DNA of 64,000 bases from Ampullaceana balthica (lineage: Eukaryota > Mollusca > Gastropoda > Lymnaeidae): positions 345,935 to 409,934 of the forward strand of contig CALYLW010001001.1 of assembly GCA_944989445.1 (NCBI GenBank), in the 5' to 3' direction. Under the pieces are notes generated by a model. It ran no database searches. It was given only the letters and a program-made list of their open reading frames with translations, and was not told the DNA's origin. Shown in pieces: positions 1-12,549 of the stretch. The translations under genes were made by a program, and so were the position numbers. Within the stretch, counting starts at the first letter, position 1. Each line of letters begins with the position of its first letter.

Positions 1-925
1 GACAGATTAAAGATCTTATTTTCTTTCTCTGCAGTGGGAGTGACTTTACCTCCTCCTATTCTTTATCCCAGAAAATTAATATATTTCTTTCCAATGTTTA
101 TTGTTTCAGTTGAGATTATGTTTCTTGAGTCTATCCAGTACAGCTTCAAGTGTATGGATGTGCGTTTCCCAATCTTTAGTGTGGATATATATGTCATCAA
201 CGTAATGTACCACATTTGGAATGCCTTGTAACATCATTTCAATAAATCTGCTAAAAGTGACTGTACTGTTAACTAATCCAAATGGCATCACTAACCATTC
301 ATATATTTTATCCATAGCTATAAATGCAATATATTTGACAGAAGCAGGATTCATGTTTATCTGCCAAAAACCTCTGTTCAAGTCTAATGTAGTAAATATT
401 TTGGAATTACCAATTCTGTCTACTATGTCTCTTGGGTCTCCAAGAGTTTCATGGTCCAATTATGTAATATTATTCAACTGTCTGTAGTCACAGCACAGTC
501 GAATCTTTCCATTCTTCTTTTTGACTATGACAGTTGGTGAGGTATAGTTAGCTTTTCTTACTTTATTCTCTTTGAGTAGGTAATCAATTTCTTGTTTTAC
601 TGCGTCTCTATATGCCATGGGAAATGATACACTTTAGTCTTAAAAGGTTTGGGTAAAACCATATCTGCTGAAAACATTTAGTAACTCAGTGCATATACTT
701 TCTCCATCTATTCTTTTTAGTTGAATAGCTTCAACCCATCTGGTGGCTATGTCCGCTATGGTAAGAGCATACATATGATTTTTCTTTGACATCTTTTTGA
801 ATGTTTCTATTAGGTCTATGGCAATTTTCTCAAACAGGAAGTTTGTCTTGTCAGATGATTGTATTGGTGCTGTGTGCTTTCCATCTTTGGGATTCTGTCG
901 TAAACACACTATACATATCCTAATT
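1..925 (-). pseudogene. Ty3/gypsy retrotransposon pol fragment (integrase then reverse transcriptase), broken
   Basis: On the minus strand, 930 to about 655 encodes part of an integrase: a CxxC pair of the HHCC zinc finger, then the core start with IAIDLI and DIATRWVEA. It stops after about 50 core residues, before the second Asp and the Glu. From about 625 down to 1 the strand encodes a Ty3/gypsy reverse transcriptase: SPTVIVKKKNGKIRLCCDYR, LDLNRGFWQINM, MPFGL and the catalytic HYVDDI near 193-214, running out of the window in a shifted frame with NFLG and GGGKVTPTAEK. There are stop codons at the junction (near 637-642) and at 460-462, and at least one frameshift near the window start, so it cannot be expressed. 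Integrase lies 5' of RT here, the reverse of the usual gypsy order. No LTR is visible. A LINE interrupts the upper end near 925. Confidence 0.85.
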
Positions 926-1903
926 CGTGAGCTACTCTTTGCGGATGATGCGACATTAACAGCACACACAGAAACTGGTTTGCAACAACTCATGTCAAGC
1001 TTCTCCAATGCCTGCAAATAATTTGGTCTGCAAATCAGCTTGAAAAAGACAAACATCATGGCCCAAGACACACAACCTCCTCCTACCATCAATATTGAAA
1101 ATGAAAACTTGGAGGTTGTGGAAAGCTTCACCTACTTGGGTTCCAAGGTCTCAAATACATTGTCCATTGAAGAGGAAATAAACAGAAGAATTGGCAAGGC
1201 AGCTGCCAAAATGGCTAAATTAAGCAAATGGGTCTGGCAAAACACAAAGTTAACAGTAAACTGTGTGTCTATAGAGCCTGCGTCATTACTACACTGCTTT
1301 ACGGGAGCGAGACATGGACCACTTATACATCCCAAGAGCACAAGCTTAACAGCTTCCACTTGAGATGCCTGCGACGCATCCTAGGCATTAAATGGCAAGA
1401 CAAGGTGCCTAATACTGAGGTCCTAATGCGTGCCAATACCCAAAGCATGTTCTCAATCCTTAGTGAAAGACGCCTGAGATGGCTAGGACATGTTAAAAGA
1501 ATGAGCCCTGGCCAAATCCCCAAGGATCTGCTATATGGAGAACTGCCATTGGGAAAGAGGAAGACAGGTCGCCCATGTCTGCGGTTTAAAGATGTCTGCC
1601 AAAGGGACATGAAAGCAGCCAGAATACCCACAAGCGACTGGGAGTGTAAGGCAGAAGACCGATCTACGTGGCGCACAGTTGTCAAAGAGGGCGTCATGGT
1701 AGCAGAGGAGCGTAGGATGGAGGAGGCTACAGAAAGAAGAGCTAGGAGAAAGGCTAAAACATTTGGTAGCACAGAATTCGTGTGTAAAAGCTGTGGTAAA
1801 GACTGTCACTCAAGGATAGGACTGCAAAGCCACGCGAGAAAATGCAACCCAACTCAACAGTGATGCACCATCGTCTCGCGAGACGGAAGGATGCCGATTA
1901 TTA
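926..1903 (+). mobile_element. 5'-truncated non-LTR retrotransposon (RT 3' half and C-terminal zinc finger), inactive
   Basis: The insertion begins inside the RT domain with ELLFADDATLTAHTE (catalytic FADD) and continues through FTYLGSKVS, LLYGSETWTTY, LRRILGIKWQDKV, RRLRWLGHVKRM and GRPCLRFKDVCQRD, the usual C-terminal blocks of RTE/I-like LINEs seen in many animals. The frame ends at 1861-1863 after a C-terminal C-x2-C-x12-H-x3-C zinc knuckle. An in-frame TAA at about 1018-1020 and a frameshift near 1230-1290 kill it. The 3' end carries a short ATT run near 1895. It sits in the opposite orientation inside the gypsy integrase, so it landed after the gypsy element. Exact clade is uncertain without alignment; the 5' boundary is placed to within about 10 bp. 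Confidence 0.8.
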
Positions 1904-2290
1904 TTAACATTCGTAAATTTAAATTACTCTTAATTTGAATTTACTAATGTTATTAATTGTTTATTGTCACAAATGAATTTCTTTCTTGATTCACAATTCA
2001 CTGATTTAATCAGTTGTCCATAGCTTCTGTAGTTCAAATGTTTTGTTTATTTCAGTTTTGCCTTTAATATTCACAAATTACGATGGCTGACAATATTTCT
2101 TCCTTTAATGAGCAATTTCCTTTTTGAACACGAAATACGTGTACCACTTCCACCAGGACGTCGTTTCTGTAACGTGTTAGTACAATCTTGATCTGAATAT
2201 CTTAATTTCATGAATAATGTATAGGCTTACATTATTCAATTAAAAATCTATAGATGGGTAAACTATATATACAGATATTTGAACTTGATT
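1904..2290. other. Non-coding stretch, nothing recognised
   Basis: AT-rich sequence between the LINE tail and the MITE. It may be more of the gypsy element (5' of integrase on the minus strand) but I cannot recognise a domain in it. Confidence 0.5.
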
Positions 2291-2562
2291 GGGGCCGTCC
2301 ATAAAGTACGTCACGCTCCAGAGGGGGGGTGTAAGAAAGTGTGACATTTTGTGACAGAGGGGAGGGGGGTGTCCTGTCACGTGTGACGTCACGGTGTTTT
2401 CTATTAAATTTGTATTATTTTGTTTATAAAAAACAAATATTTTGTTCGAAAGTGTGAAGTACTTTAAGGGGGGGGGGTCCAAGATTTGTGACAGTTTGTG
2501 ACAGGGGGAGGGGGCAGTTGAACACAGTCAAAAATAGCGTTACGTACTTTATGGACTACCCC
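2291..2562. mobile_element. MITE with GTCCATAAA terminal inverted repeats (copy 1)
   Basis: The ends are inverted repeats of about 27 bp sharing GTCCATAAAGTACGT, with outer GGGG and three mismatches. The interior has G-rich runs and repeated GTGACA blocks and no coding capacity. ATT flanks both ends (2288-2290 and 2563-2565), a possible short target duplication. Two further copies occur at 58030-59863 (opposite orientation) and 61464-61703. Superfamily not assigned. Confidence 0.75.
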
Positions 2563-3046
2563 ATTTAGGTCTGCCGTAATGCTAGTTTTCTTTCGCCTTT
2601 GTTCACAGCAACTTTCAGAAATGTTGAATTAGACCTTCCGCCATTTTTTTTCCTTCTGAACTAAAAAATGCCACATATTACTTTTATGTGTGCATATAGG
2701 CTTTATTGAATAACAACATCTCTCTCACAATGATTCCTTGAAACACTTGACGTTAATCAAATAAACTTTAATACTGAAATATTAGATAATTACACTGATA
2801 ATTATAAACAAAAATGAACATTCATATGGTGGAGACGTGTTATCACAGCCATCTTCTTCTACTTTCTTATTCTCTCGAACCTTCTATCTCACGCGCCTAT
2901 CAAGTGATCTCTCTCTCTCCCTTCCTAATCTCGTGATTCTCACATGACATACTTCCTAAACGATCTTAAAATTTTTGTGTGTGCAGTATTCAAGATACCG
3001 TAACTAATGGTAAAATCTTGTTTTAATTCGTTCATTCTCACTTTTA

Positions 3047-3050
<4 letters not shown>
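2563..3050. other. AT-rich non-coding stretch
   Basis: No open frame of note, no terminal repeats and no RNA-like structure recognised. Confidence 0.5.

Positions 3051-3127
<77 letters not shown>
3051..3127. repeat. (TA)n microsatellite
   Basis: About 75 bp of near-pure alternating TA with one phase slip in the middle. The open frames across it on both strands are artefacts of the repeat. Confidence 0.95.
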
Positions 3128-3129
<2 letters not shown>

Positions 3130-3537
3130 TATATAGGACACGTCAAGTCGGTTAAATTTAATTTAGGGACCAACCGGAAATCGCTCCGGATATTTTACCC
3201 AGCCAGATATCCGGTTTTTCGGAACTATTCGCCTCGGCAAATAGTGCCAACAAAGATAGCCAAATATCTAAAAATAACTTTAAATATACAATTTTGGAAT
3301 TCGATAAATATCAAGATTAGTAGACTTACAAATTGTTAAAAATATAACAAATGTAACCAAATTATAGAAATTACTAATTTGAAATTATAAAGATATAAAG
3401 TTAATAAACTAATCTACTACGAAAAATTCGTGTTTACTTTTAGCGATTAGCGCCACGCCACCATATTTAAAATTGAAACTGTTTTAATATCGAATAAAAA
3501 AAATAAAATTAAATCAAAATATAGTAACTATACTAAC

Positions 3538-4348
3538 TATGGCTGTTAACGATTAATTTAAATTTAATCGTTAACTTTTGAATAAATAAATATTAATTAA
3601 TCGTTAATTTCGATTAAAGCCAAAAATTGAAATGTATGGTTTCATAAGTAACATTTATTAAATACTTGTCGAATATAAAATAACACTGGAATGTCTTCTT
3701 TATATGACATCTTTTAACCAACAACGCAAACAGACAAGTGTATTGACATTTTTTGGTTCAAGTGATGAGCGGGTCTTATTGACAATATAACCAGCCGAGC
3801 TGAACAATCGTTCACATAGCTTTAGATTGTCTCAGCTGATGTTTCTGATACTGTAGTGGATATTTGGTATGCAGGTGATATGTAAGCGAAGTGTTAGAAC
3901 CATGGTAGCAATGTTCTATTTAAGCAGCACGGCTGAGCAGATATTTGACCGACGCCACGCAGGTGTTTAGAATCACCGCGCAGCAAATATTGTATAATAT
4001 GGTACAAAAAATGGACGTTTTGCAACTTTGCAAACGAGTTTTTTTTAACTTTGTACAAGGACCAACGAAGCTTAGACTTAGAGGGAACATTGCATGGTAG
4101 GCAATCGATTTCTCTCAATGGACACATAATCTTTATCAACATTTTGAACATTCACGTGAGTCAAAAGTTTAAAACCAAAATGTTCGTGCAAAAATCCGGA
4201 AATTAGTTTATATTTATCGGCCGAAATATTTTTCTTTTTGACTTCCAGGACATTTATAAGTGGCGGGTCAATTGATCGTTAAAAAAAATTAATCTTTAAA
4301 ATTTTTAACGATTAATTGAGGAATTAATCGTTAATTTCCGCAGCCCTA
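3538..4348 (-). mobile_element. hAT element, TAGGGCTG family, copy A
   Basis: The ends are TATGGCTG (one change from TAGGGCTG) and CAGCCCTA. The 8-bp flanks ATACTAAC and ATATTAAC differ at one position, the size expected for hAT target duplications. Subterminal inverted AACGATTAATT blocks are present on both sides. The minus strand keeps a hAT transposase C-terminus. One of four family members in this window. Confidence 0.85.
3704..3836 (-). pseudogene. hAT transposase C-terminal dimerisation domain remnant
   Basis: Minus-strand translation reads CERLFSSAGYIVNKTRSSLE followed by PKNVNTLV and a stop. This is the diagnostic hAT C-terminal dimerisation motif (ERLFSxAGxIVxxxRxxLxPxxV). Upstream the frame breaks within about 20 residues, and the rest of the transposase is gone. 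Inactive. Confidence 0.85.
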
Positions 4349-4784
4349 ATATTAACAAAGTAAATAAGTAACATATTAACAAGAGAAACAAAATTTACAA
4401 GTGATATATAATGAATTTATTGTTTTAAATTTTAATAAATTAATAGTCCCTTCTTCTGGCCATATATATAATATCATTTTTCATGAAGAGTGTAGACGGT
4501 GGTAAAGTAAACAATAAAAAAATCAGTCAATAATAATTTAATAAACCAAATTGAATGTCTAAAATTAAATTGTATTTGTAGAAAACGTGAAATCTAAATA
4601 TACGACTGTTATGGTTTTGCGAAATAAAGCAACCGCTAATCGTTTTCAAAACCGAAATTAATTCGAATTTCCGATTTTTATTTAACAATCCTAGTACTCG
4701 GATTCGTACCCGGATCCAGCAAATAGTACATCTAACTATTCGGATTTGGTACCCGGTAGAAAATGTCTACCGGGTTGGTCCCTA

Positions 4785-6379
4785 ATTTAAACAAATACAA
4801 TTCTAATAATTATTACAATCAAATTGAATAAAATGTATAATACAGAAGATAAAATGACGCACCTCACTTACTCTTTATAAAACCACATCCCTTCGAAAGC
4901 ATTTTAAATAGTACTCACATTTGGCACCATGCGAACATATGGTGAAAATTTTAAATTAAATATCTTTTTTCAATTTGCAATGTATTCATCTGACTCTATT
5001 TGATTTCTAAACAATCATTTTAACTTTGATTCTACTATTTTTCTTTTTTTTCTCATTTTTACTCTTCTTTATTTTACAAGAATGTATTTTGTCATTTGAC
5101 ATAAATGAAGTTATTAGTATTTGTTTGTTATTATATCTTTTGAATTTACTTTACCTACGAAAACTCACTCCTCTTTAAATTGGATTTTAAAAGGGATATA
5201 ATTCGGAGCTCATTGTGGGTGCGAAAAATCAATACAGGAGCTTCTTGTTCCTGCTTATTATTATTTTTAATTACTGGAACACGTTTCAAAACAAATCAAT
5301 AGATACAAGAATTATTTACTCATCTTACATCATATACTATAGACTCTCCTTCTAGGTAGGTGATTTTTTTTATGTCCTACCTTATCCATTGTTTGTGTTT
5401 TGTATTATTTTTAATTAGTTTTTAATGTGGAAATTGTAATACACCTTCCGCATTCCAGAAGAAGGATGTTTTTGTCACTCGTCTTGCTAATGCAACAAGA
5501 AATGTGATTATTTCATTATATCTATCAGATTATAGTCTTAAATTGTTGTCGTTTTGTATTACCAAGTAAGAATTTAATGTCTGGCGTATTAAATATGTCT
5601 ATATTGCTTTTTATTCTTCTAATCCTCGTGTGTATTTTGATTAAGTGTAGAAACTAAAAGTGATACTCTTGTAAATTCTGAAAATTCACTAGTAATGCAT
5701 CGTCCCCACTTTTTAGAAATATGTATATGTAATTAGGTAAGTCTTCTTTTATGTATAAGTCCAATAAAGAAGAGACATTTTATTGTACAGGTCCGACCAA
5801 GGTAATTTTTTAACATACTTCTATCTATTGCTTCCTCCTACTTTCACTCACTAACACACTTCAATTAACCTTGCAAATTAACATCTGCACACATGTATTG
5901 GCACACCCTCGATATTGTTTGGAGACATAATTAACAATGCATTTATGGATGGCATTTATGGATGGCATTTTATGCAAGTCCTTTGGCATTTAATAAAATT
6001 AAATTTTTCATTTCCTCTCTGTATAATTATTTATTTAAACATGGAATAGGTGAAATCAGTAGAATTCAAATTTTCAATATACTTGAGTAAAGTAGGAAAT
6101 GAAGAACGAAAATAACTATTACCATAAGTCATTATTATTTTCCTAGATTTAAAGAGTACTCTCGTTAAATGCACATATAAAAAGTTAGTGGCATATAAAA
6201 AAAGTATATTTTTCAAACTCAAAGGAAACTATAATTCGTATACATAAGTTTAGAATACATGAAACTACAAATACTTTTTTTAATGCGCTAACGATTCTAA
6301 ATATTAGAACAAATATTAAATAAATCACTCTCTCAAAAGACAATAACTTGACTACCTAAAATTTTCACGTACACCAAAA
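4785..6379. other. AT-rich non-coding region
   Basis: About 1.6 kb without a supported gene, terminal repeats or RNA gene. A short direct duplication of ATTTATGGATGGC occurs near 5939-5970. Confidence 0.6.
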
Positions 6380-7015
6380 ATAATCATATTAAAAAAACGT
6401 AAAAAAACAAGGTTTTTACTATAAATCCATTACATACGAGACATAACTAAAAGAATGTTCATATTAATATGCATCGCACGACAATCCAAAAATCCCAAAT
6501 TTTATTTATATCTCAAATATATAAAGAATGTATAGTAAATAAAACTTCTAAAGTCTGCCTGCTAAATTTCAACTCGATTTAATCAACGGAAAAGGGTTAT
6601 AAAACATGTTTGACATAGTGCGTATCGCGAGACAGATTAACAATTAATAGCATTTACATTTAATTACAGATCGGATAATACTTTTTAAAAGTATCGTCAA
6701 TATAATACGCACCGCACAGCACAACAGGAAAGTATTAAAAGGTCGTTCAATATAATACGCAACACGACACTCCTGCACAAAAATTAAAGTACTACATAGA
6801 GATAAATAGATATCATCTAAAAAAAACTATTTGTTTAATTACAGTACATTCAATCAATATGAAATTTTTATATATCATTTTTGTCATCGCCACGAGTCTG
6901 GCAGCAAAATTTCACATCGCTAGCATACAGGGAAGTGGGTTAAAAATCGAACCAAAGTTTTTTCGGCAAACAAGCAAGCAGACACCACGAGTTAATATAA
7001 AGGACTTAAAAATAT
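6380..7015 (+). repeat. Dispersed repeat X (second copy at 34255-35455)
   Basis: Shares with 34255-35455 an ordered set of blocks: a GAGACATAACTAAAA-like block, repeated CAATATAATACGCACC motifs, CTACATAGAGATA, then ACAGTACATTC and a block ending GAGTTAATATAAA. No terminal repeats recognised. In this copy an ATG at 6859 opens a 52-codon frame with a signal-peptide-like start (MKFLYIIFVIATSLA); the second copy lacks that ATG and has a stop, so a gene here is doubtful. Confidence 0.65.
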
Positions 7016-10000
7016 GAAAACGTCTGAGCAAGGTTCAATTTAAATTTTTTAACTTGTCAAAAAGCGAATGGCATGAAAATCATTCAGTATAATTACAACT
7101 CAATGGCAGTAATGATATCAATATGAAATTAATACTTAGCCCACAAATCTTTTTAATGAATAAAAATAATGGTCTTAATATATTACATTATTACATTATG
7201 TATATTACATTAATTATACATTTACAAATCTCCTTAATCTTCATAGGAAGTCATGCTATATTTAATATTTAAGTCTAATATCTTCGTATCAAAACAACTT
7301 TTAAGTTTATCTAAATTAAAATCACTTTAAGTTCAAAGAAAATTTATGCTCAAATTATTCAGGTAGGTAACTTTATGAGCCAGCATTTTAGAAAGAATAT
7401 GTTTTATACATGGTACATTTAATCATTTGTAAATATTGTTGTTAAAATTTTTAAATAATTTATTTTTATGATAAAATCTTTATTTCTTTTAAGAAACTTT
7501 TTTCCCTGAAAATAACGTACATAAATATAACACTCCCCCTTCCCCAATAACTAAACAATAATACAATTAGCTTCAGAAAATTACCTTGATTTTTCACACA
7601 GGACAAACATATTGTGAAGCAAATGAATGCTGGAAACCAACTCATTATACTTATAATACTAAAAATTATAATTACATCAACTGCTGTAATGCAATTCCGT
7701 CTTTTACTCAAGCAGAATTTAATTTTATTCAAAATTTAGTTTTTGAAGAAAAATGCGCTACTAATTCATTATTTAATAATAAGTGAATTTTCATAACTTG
7801 GGATAACTGCAAAAGAATACAATTTTTATCAACTATGTTCAAAACGCAAATTGCAAGACGTACGAACTTAATTCAATTGATGCTATCCGAGAGATTTCCG
7901 CAGCTAGTTAGTGTTAATATCATAAACAACTTCTCGTATATTTTCATGTAACAACGGGAAGTTATAAAAACACCAAGCCTTTGTCTCCAAAACATGTGTC
8001 GCATACCACTTAAAATGGATGAAAAAAATTGAATAGTTATTGCTGACCCGAACCAGGATATAAATTAAAATATGTGTAGAACTTTAAAACAATCAATTAT
8101 TAAAAAATGTATTAAATTGCATGGTAGCTTATGTGTCATGTTATGGGCTTCTTTTGTTGTTTTGTTTGTTGTGAATATTCAACAACTAGTCTTGTTGACA
8201 GGAGATTATTAAACACACGCAATTTTCATTATGTACATTACATTTTAATAGGATTACCTAATTTATTTTAGCGGTAAAGAGTCACAGTTTCCCAATAGAA
8301 ATAATATTAAATTTTATGATTAAAATAATAAAATGTCCCTACAATAGGATAATAGATAATTCAACACAAGCACATTTGTATATGAGAAAACATACCAAAA
8401 TGTCTTAAAAAATATAGGATTCTAAAGACAAACAATGATTTTCAGGGTGCTAATGGTTGTAAAACATTTCAAGCCCAATTAGACGTCAGGAAATTCGAGA
8501 TGATAAAACAAGTTAATTGTGATAGCTGTCGTCGAAATATACATATTCGTTTTTCACGGTCGGATGCACTGTGATGTTAAATGGATGTTTATATTGTAGT
8601 GAACATGGGTTGCTGATCGACGGATCCGTGACGGTTAACGAGATGATCTTTGAGTGTGTGTGTGTGTGTGTGTGGGTGGGGGTGAGAGAGAATACACGGG
8701 GTAGAAGGAGTATGTAGTCGGCAGATAGATGGCGTGAGGAGGATGGAAGGGACCGCTATGCGGATTGTCGATGTATCGTAGAAAGAGAGACTAAGTCAGG
8801 ATGGATTGTGAAGGATGTTGTTCTGAAGTTGTAAATATAAAGACATCTGATGTGAGATTACGTATTTATGACCGTGATTATATCCTGATCATGTGATTAA
8901 AAATCGAGTGTAGTTAGACACATCTGATTTCAAGAGTTTTTATTGTGTTACCTAATCAATCAAAAGCTCTATCGTAGCTTTTAACGCTTTATTGATGTCT
9001 TTGGCTAACGGAGGACCAGGATCACATTATACAACGGATCCACCACATTTTTCATGATTTAATTCACAACTATTTTCCTCATAAAGACCTAAATAAATGT
9101 GTTAATTTGTCGAGAGCAAAGGAGTTAGTCAAATTTTAATTTGAGCGCTATGGCGATCATACGACGAGAAACGCGTCCATTGATATCACTGGTTTGTAAA
9201 TGTAGAATATTTAAATCAGATTTTACATTAGAGACCTTTGCCAAAATGACACTAGATAGGTGTTGCTCTCATCTTTAAGTAAAGTTAACCCATTGGCTTT
9301 TTATCATTGTTGATTTATTTTTTATAGTTATGTTCTGTGGATCTTTATGTGCATGTCAGAATATATAAATTGACGGACACCGTTTTTCATAAAAAAAACT
9401 CATGGAAATTTTAGATCAGTGACACACCCTGGCTGGAAAATTATTATGGCTGATATGAAATTCCGCTTTATCATCAGAGAATCCTTACAAAGCTAAAATG
9501 ATTGATCTTTGGGATTTTCATTCAGCAATTAGAAGATAAACCAGTGTATAATCGAGGACATGATATTTTTTGGGTGTTCCAAAGGCCTGAAGATTGTTAA
9601 CCCCACACAAATAGCTAAAGAGATGTCCTATGTATAACATATAAACAGGGTATTAGTTAGCCTGACAGGGCGTAACACAACAGCGAACGTTTCGGCAAAG
9701 AGCCTTCCTCAACGAAAAAATAGTACACAAATAAAACGAATATAACGAAAGAATAAAAAAAAACTTAGCAGCGGTGAAATCCAATTAGTTCAGTAGAAAT
9801 GATTAGTTGTTTATATGTTATACATTTACTAATTTAAAAGCCTGGTTGCAGTCTCACCCCCATTATTTTAAAGAGCTTTCCTAAGATCAATTTCGTGTTA
9901 TTTGTTACATTATGGTGGTAGACCTCTTTCCTCTCCCTGAGATAACAAATAACATCCTTCTTGCACCAGACGGTGGTAAATTATCCTCTATGTGTTGAGT

Positions 10001-10542
10001 CCCTTAAAATACATTTAGAGAATAATAGTAATTTTAGAACCGTTGGGGATTATGGTCATAACCAACGTAATAGGAGACGCTAACCTGAGTCAAGCAAAGT
10101 TTGTGACAATCTGTCGTGCATAGGCCACAGAAATGTTATAAGAAGATTCATACAGAGACCTTGACTCTGTGCTTAATAAATTTAGCTGATAAACATCATG
10201 CCATTATATTTTTTGTTTAATTAGGTTATGAAGGTTAAAAAATGAATCCATTTGTAAATATGTATAAAATTTAAAACGTGGTTTAGCCCAGCGTGTTAAC
10301 TGAGGTAACGCTTTATATAAGTTCTCGCAAGGTTATTATTATTTTGATAGATCTTCAGACTACGAATTTTCTTGTCATGTTTGTTTATTTCTTTTTCTTT
10401 TTGTTGATGTATGCATGGGTACACATTTTCATAAAGACGTGCATCATAATTATGTTTATGATTCCAACATAATCTGACAATGTAAGATAAATAACGTTTT
10501 TCTTACAATTGAAGGATGATACATTTTTTTAGCAACAGCGCG
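7016..10542. other. AT-rich non-coding region
   Basis: No supported gene in 3.5 kb. The plus-strand frame at 7597-7786 follows a good acceptor-like tract and has clustered Cys, but nothing joins to it. A (GT)n tract lies at 8653-8674. Confidence 0.55.
8653..8674. repeat. (GT)n microsatellite
   Basis: About 11 GT units followed by a GGGTGGGGGTGAGAGAG tract. Confidence 0.9.
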
Positions 10543-10828
10543 AGACGCGGTGATCGAGTGGCAGCGCGCTCGACTGGCGTACCGATGGTCACGGGTTCGA
10601 ATCCATGTCAAGGCTAGGATTTGTTCCCGGGGCCTAGGGCATCCCTGAGTCACCCAGGTCCGAATGGGTACCTAACACTAGTTAGGCGGCTGGGTTATTT
10701 CGTGGAACCCACAAAGCCGTGGCCTGTGAACGCTGCATCACTTGCCTACAGATTATCTGTCATGTTCAATGGACGCAATTATCTTCTGCATAGAAGGAGC
10801 GCCTGTATTGATAAGATAAGATAAGCTA
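10543..10828 (+). mobile_element. tRNA-derived SINE, near full length (copy 1)
   Basis: The head has a pol III A box (TGATCGAGTGGC, 10551-10562) and B box (GGGTTCGAATCC, 10593-10604) at tRNA spacing. A central domain follows with CCCTGAGTCACCCAG and AATGGGTACCTAACACTAG, then a 3' tail with GGACGCAATTATCTTCTG and a (GATAA)n end. That tail matches the 3' end of the LINE at 55337-57973 over about 55 bp. The central domain resembles conserved metazoan SINE cores (Nin-DC type is one candidate), which needs alignment. Confidence 0.85.
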
Positions 10829-11454
10829 AGTATGTTTGTAAAAGGATGTAAAATAACTTTAGTTTACTGACCATTGCACATCTGCCTTTTGAAACAGTTG
10901 ACCTGAATAAACGGGAATGGAAATCATTAATTGGATGAGTGATAGTATTAATTGCCACCACTTACACTTTTAAGAGCCATCATGAATGACAAGGCATGTG
11001 CAAGGATATGTATTTACCTTTGTATTTTTAAAAATAATTTTTAAAAATCTTCAAACCCCTCCTACTATTGTTTTCCTTTATTTCACCATGAGAAGGCAAT
11101 ACGTGTATTTTTTTTTACTAAGATATATTAAAGATTGTTAAATGACATTGTTGCTTATTGATTGCAGTTAGTGTGGATTTTGAAAAGCAAAATAATTTTA
11201 ACAAGGAAGTAATATCGGCAAACTGATCAACTGTTTATTTCATTGCTATCAATGGGACAGATTATGAATCGTGCTTTTTCCAGAGCAACAATTTATAAAA
11301 CTGCGTTGCTGATAAAAAAACAAACACAAGATACACTAATAAAAAGTGTTGTTTTTTTTTAAAAAATATTTATTGATCGTCAAATACATAAGCAAACATA
11401 TTACAAATATATAAAAACAAGAATTGATATATAATTCACACACACACACACATA

Positions 11455-11491
<37 letters not shown>

Positions 11492-11984
11492 CCTACTACG
11501 CAATGGAAAAATAATAAGGGGAGGTGAAAAAAAATGAAAAGAAAAGATGAAAGACTGCCACGAATACCTAACAGAAGTAAAAGATTGCAGAAGAGGAAGA
11601 CTCTGAAGAGCTCAATGGAAGAAACGCTATGTGACATTTGTGTAGTTTTGCGTAATTAAATATTATAAGGTCAAAATTATAAATTTTTAAAATGAATTAA
11701 ACTAAATAGATTTCAATTTTTAATAGGGTTAGAGACATAATTATTTCATAAAAATTTTATCAGAACATTCTATTTATGTCTCTCTATCAGATACAGGGTA
11801 CAGCAAAAAAAAATTTTAAATGTCACAAAGCCGTTTTTCCCCAGTGGTTTTTAATATATTAAAAGTCTTTTTGATATTGTTAGTCACATAATTAGTCAAT
11901 TTTTTGTAAAAAGTTATTTAATTTTTTTTTAAATTCTAAATATGAAAATTACACATGTACATTTGGACATATGTGTATAGAATA
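10829..11984. other. AT-rich non-coding region with microsatellites
   Basis: Nothing gene-like. Contains a (CA)n/(TA)n compound tract at 11437-11489. Confidence 0.6.
11437..11489. repeat. (CA)n-(TA)n compound microsatellite
   Basis: CA units change into CATATGCA and then about 15 TA units. Confidence 0.9.
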
Positions 11985-12549
11985 GTCACCACCAGTGGCG
12001 TAGCTAGACCTTTTGCCGCCCGGGGCGGTCTCCAATTTGCCGCCCTTTGTAAGTTAATAGTATCATCGTTTTTATAAATTAAGAAACATAAATAAATAGT
12101 TATAATTGAAACAAAGTAAAGGTGGCAAACATTTTTACCATTGGATGCCATATTTAAGTATGCGGCAATAAAGGAGATCAAATAAGATGTTATACCTATA
12201 AATACATATTTTATAAGAATTACGGACGATACAAGATACTTTTTTTAAGGTTAGAAGAAAGTTAATGAGGTTGCAGCCGCCTCCCCCCTTTCCATGAGAC
12301 AAACGTATTCCAAATTTTCACCAAAAAATACCAATTAGTATGTTTTTATTTTGTATTTATAAATAAATGATTTAATTATTTTTTATGAACAAATTGTGTA
12401 CATTTGTGACATTACTATGTAAACATATTATTTATAATTTTATTTTCCTAACTTTCATAGCAGAAAAATCGTGTATTATGCTATAAAAGTTTAAATAATT
12501 TGTTATATTTTGTTCTATAAACAATATTGCAAAATTTTTTGTCTTAAAT

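Larger units (their letters stand above)
3164..4784. mobile_element. TIR transposon (TAGGGACCAACC ends) carrying a nested hAT
   Basis: TAGGGACCAACCGG at 3164-3177 is mirrored by its inverse at about 4770-4784. The flanks 3156-3163 and 4785-4792 match at 6 of 8 bases, compatible with a decayed 8-bp duplication. Subterminal sequence on both sides is rich in CCGGAT and GGCAAATAG motifs, a vocabulary shared with the element at 38458-39829. Without the nested hAT (3538-4348) it is about 800 bp and has no coding capacity. Confidence 0.6.

Noticed and set aside
3007..3339. ORFs across the (TA)n run on both strands
   Set aside because: Ile/Tyr repeats from a microsatellite; no family features in the flanks.
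9660..9725. GCGAACGTTTCGGCAAAGAG motif as part of a known repeat
   Set aside because: It looks repeat-like but I found no second copy or boundaries in the window.
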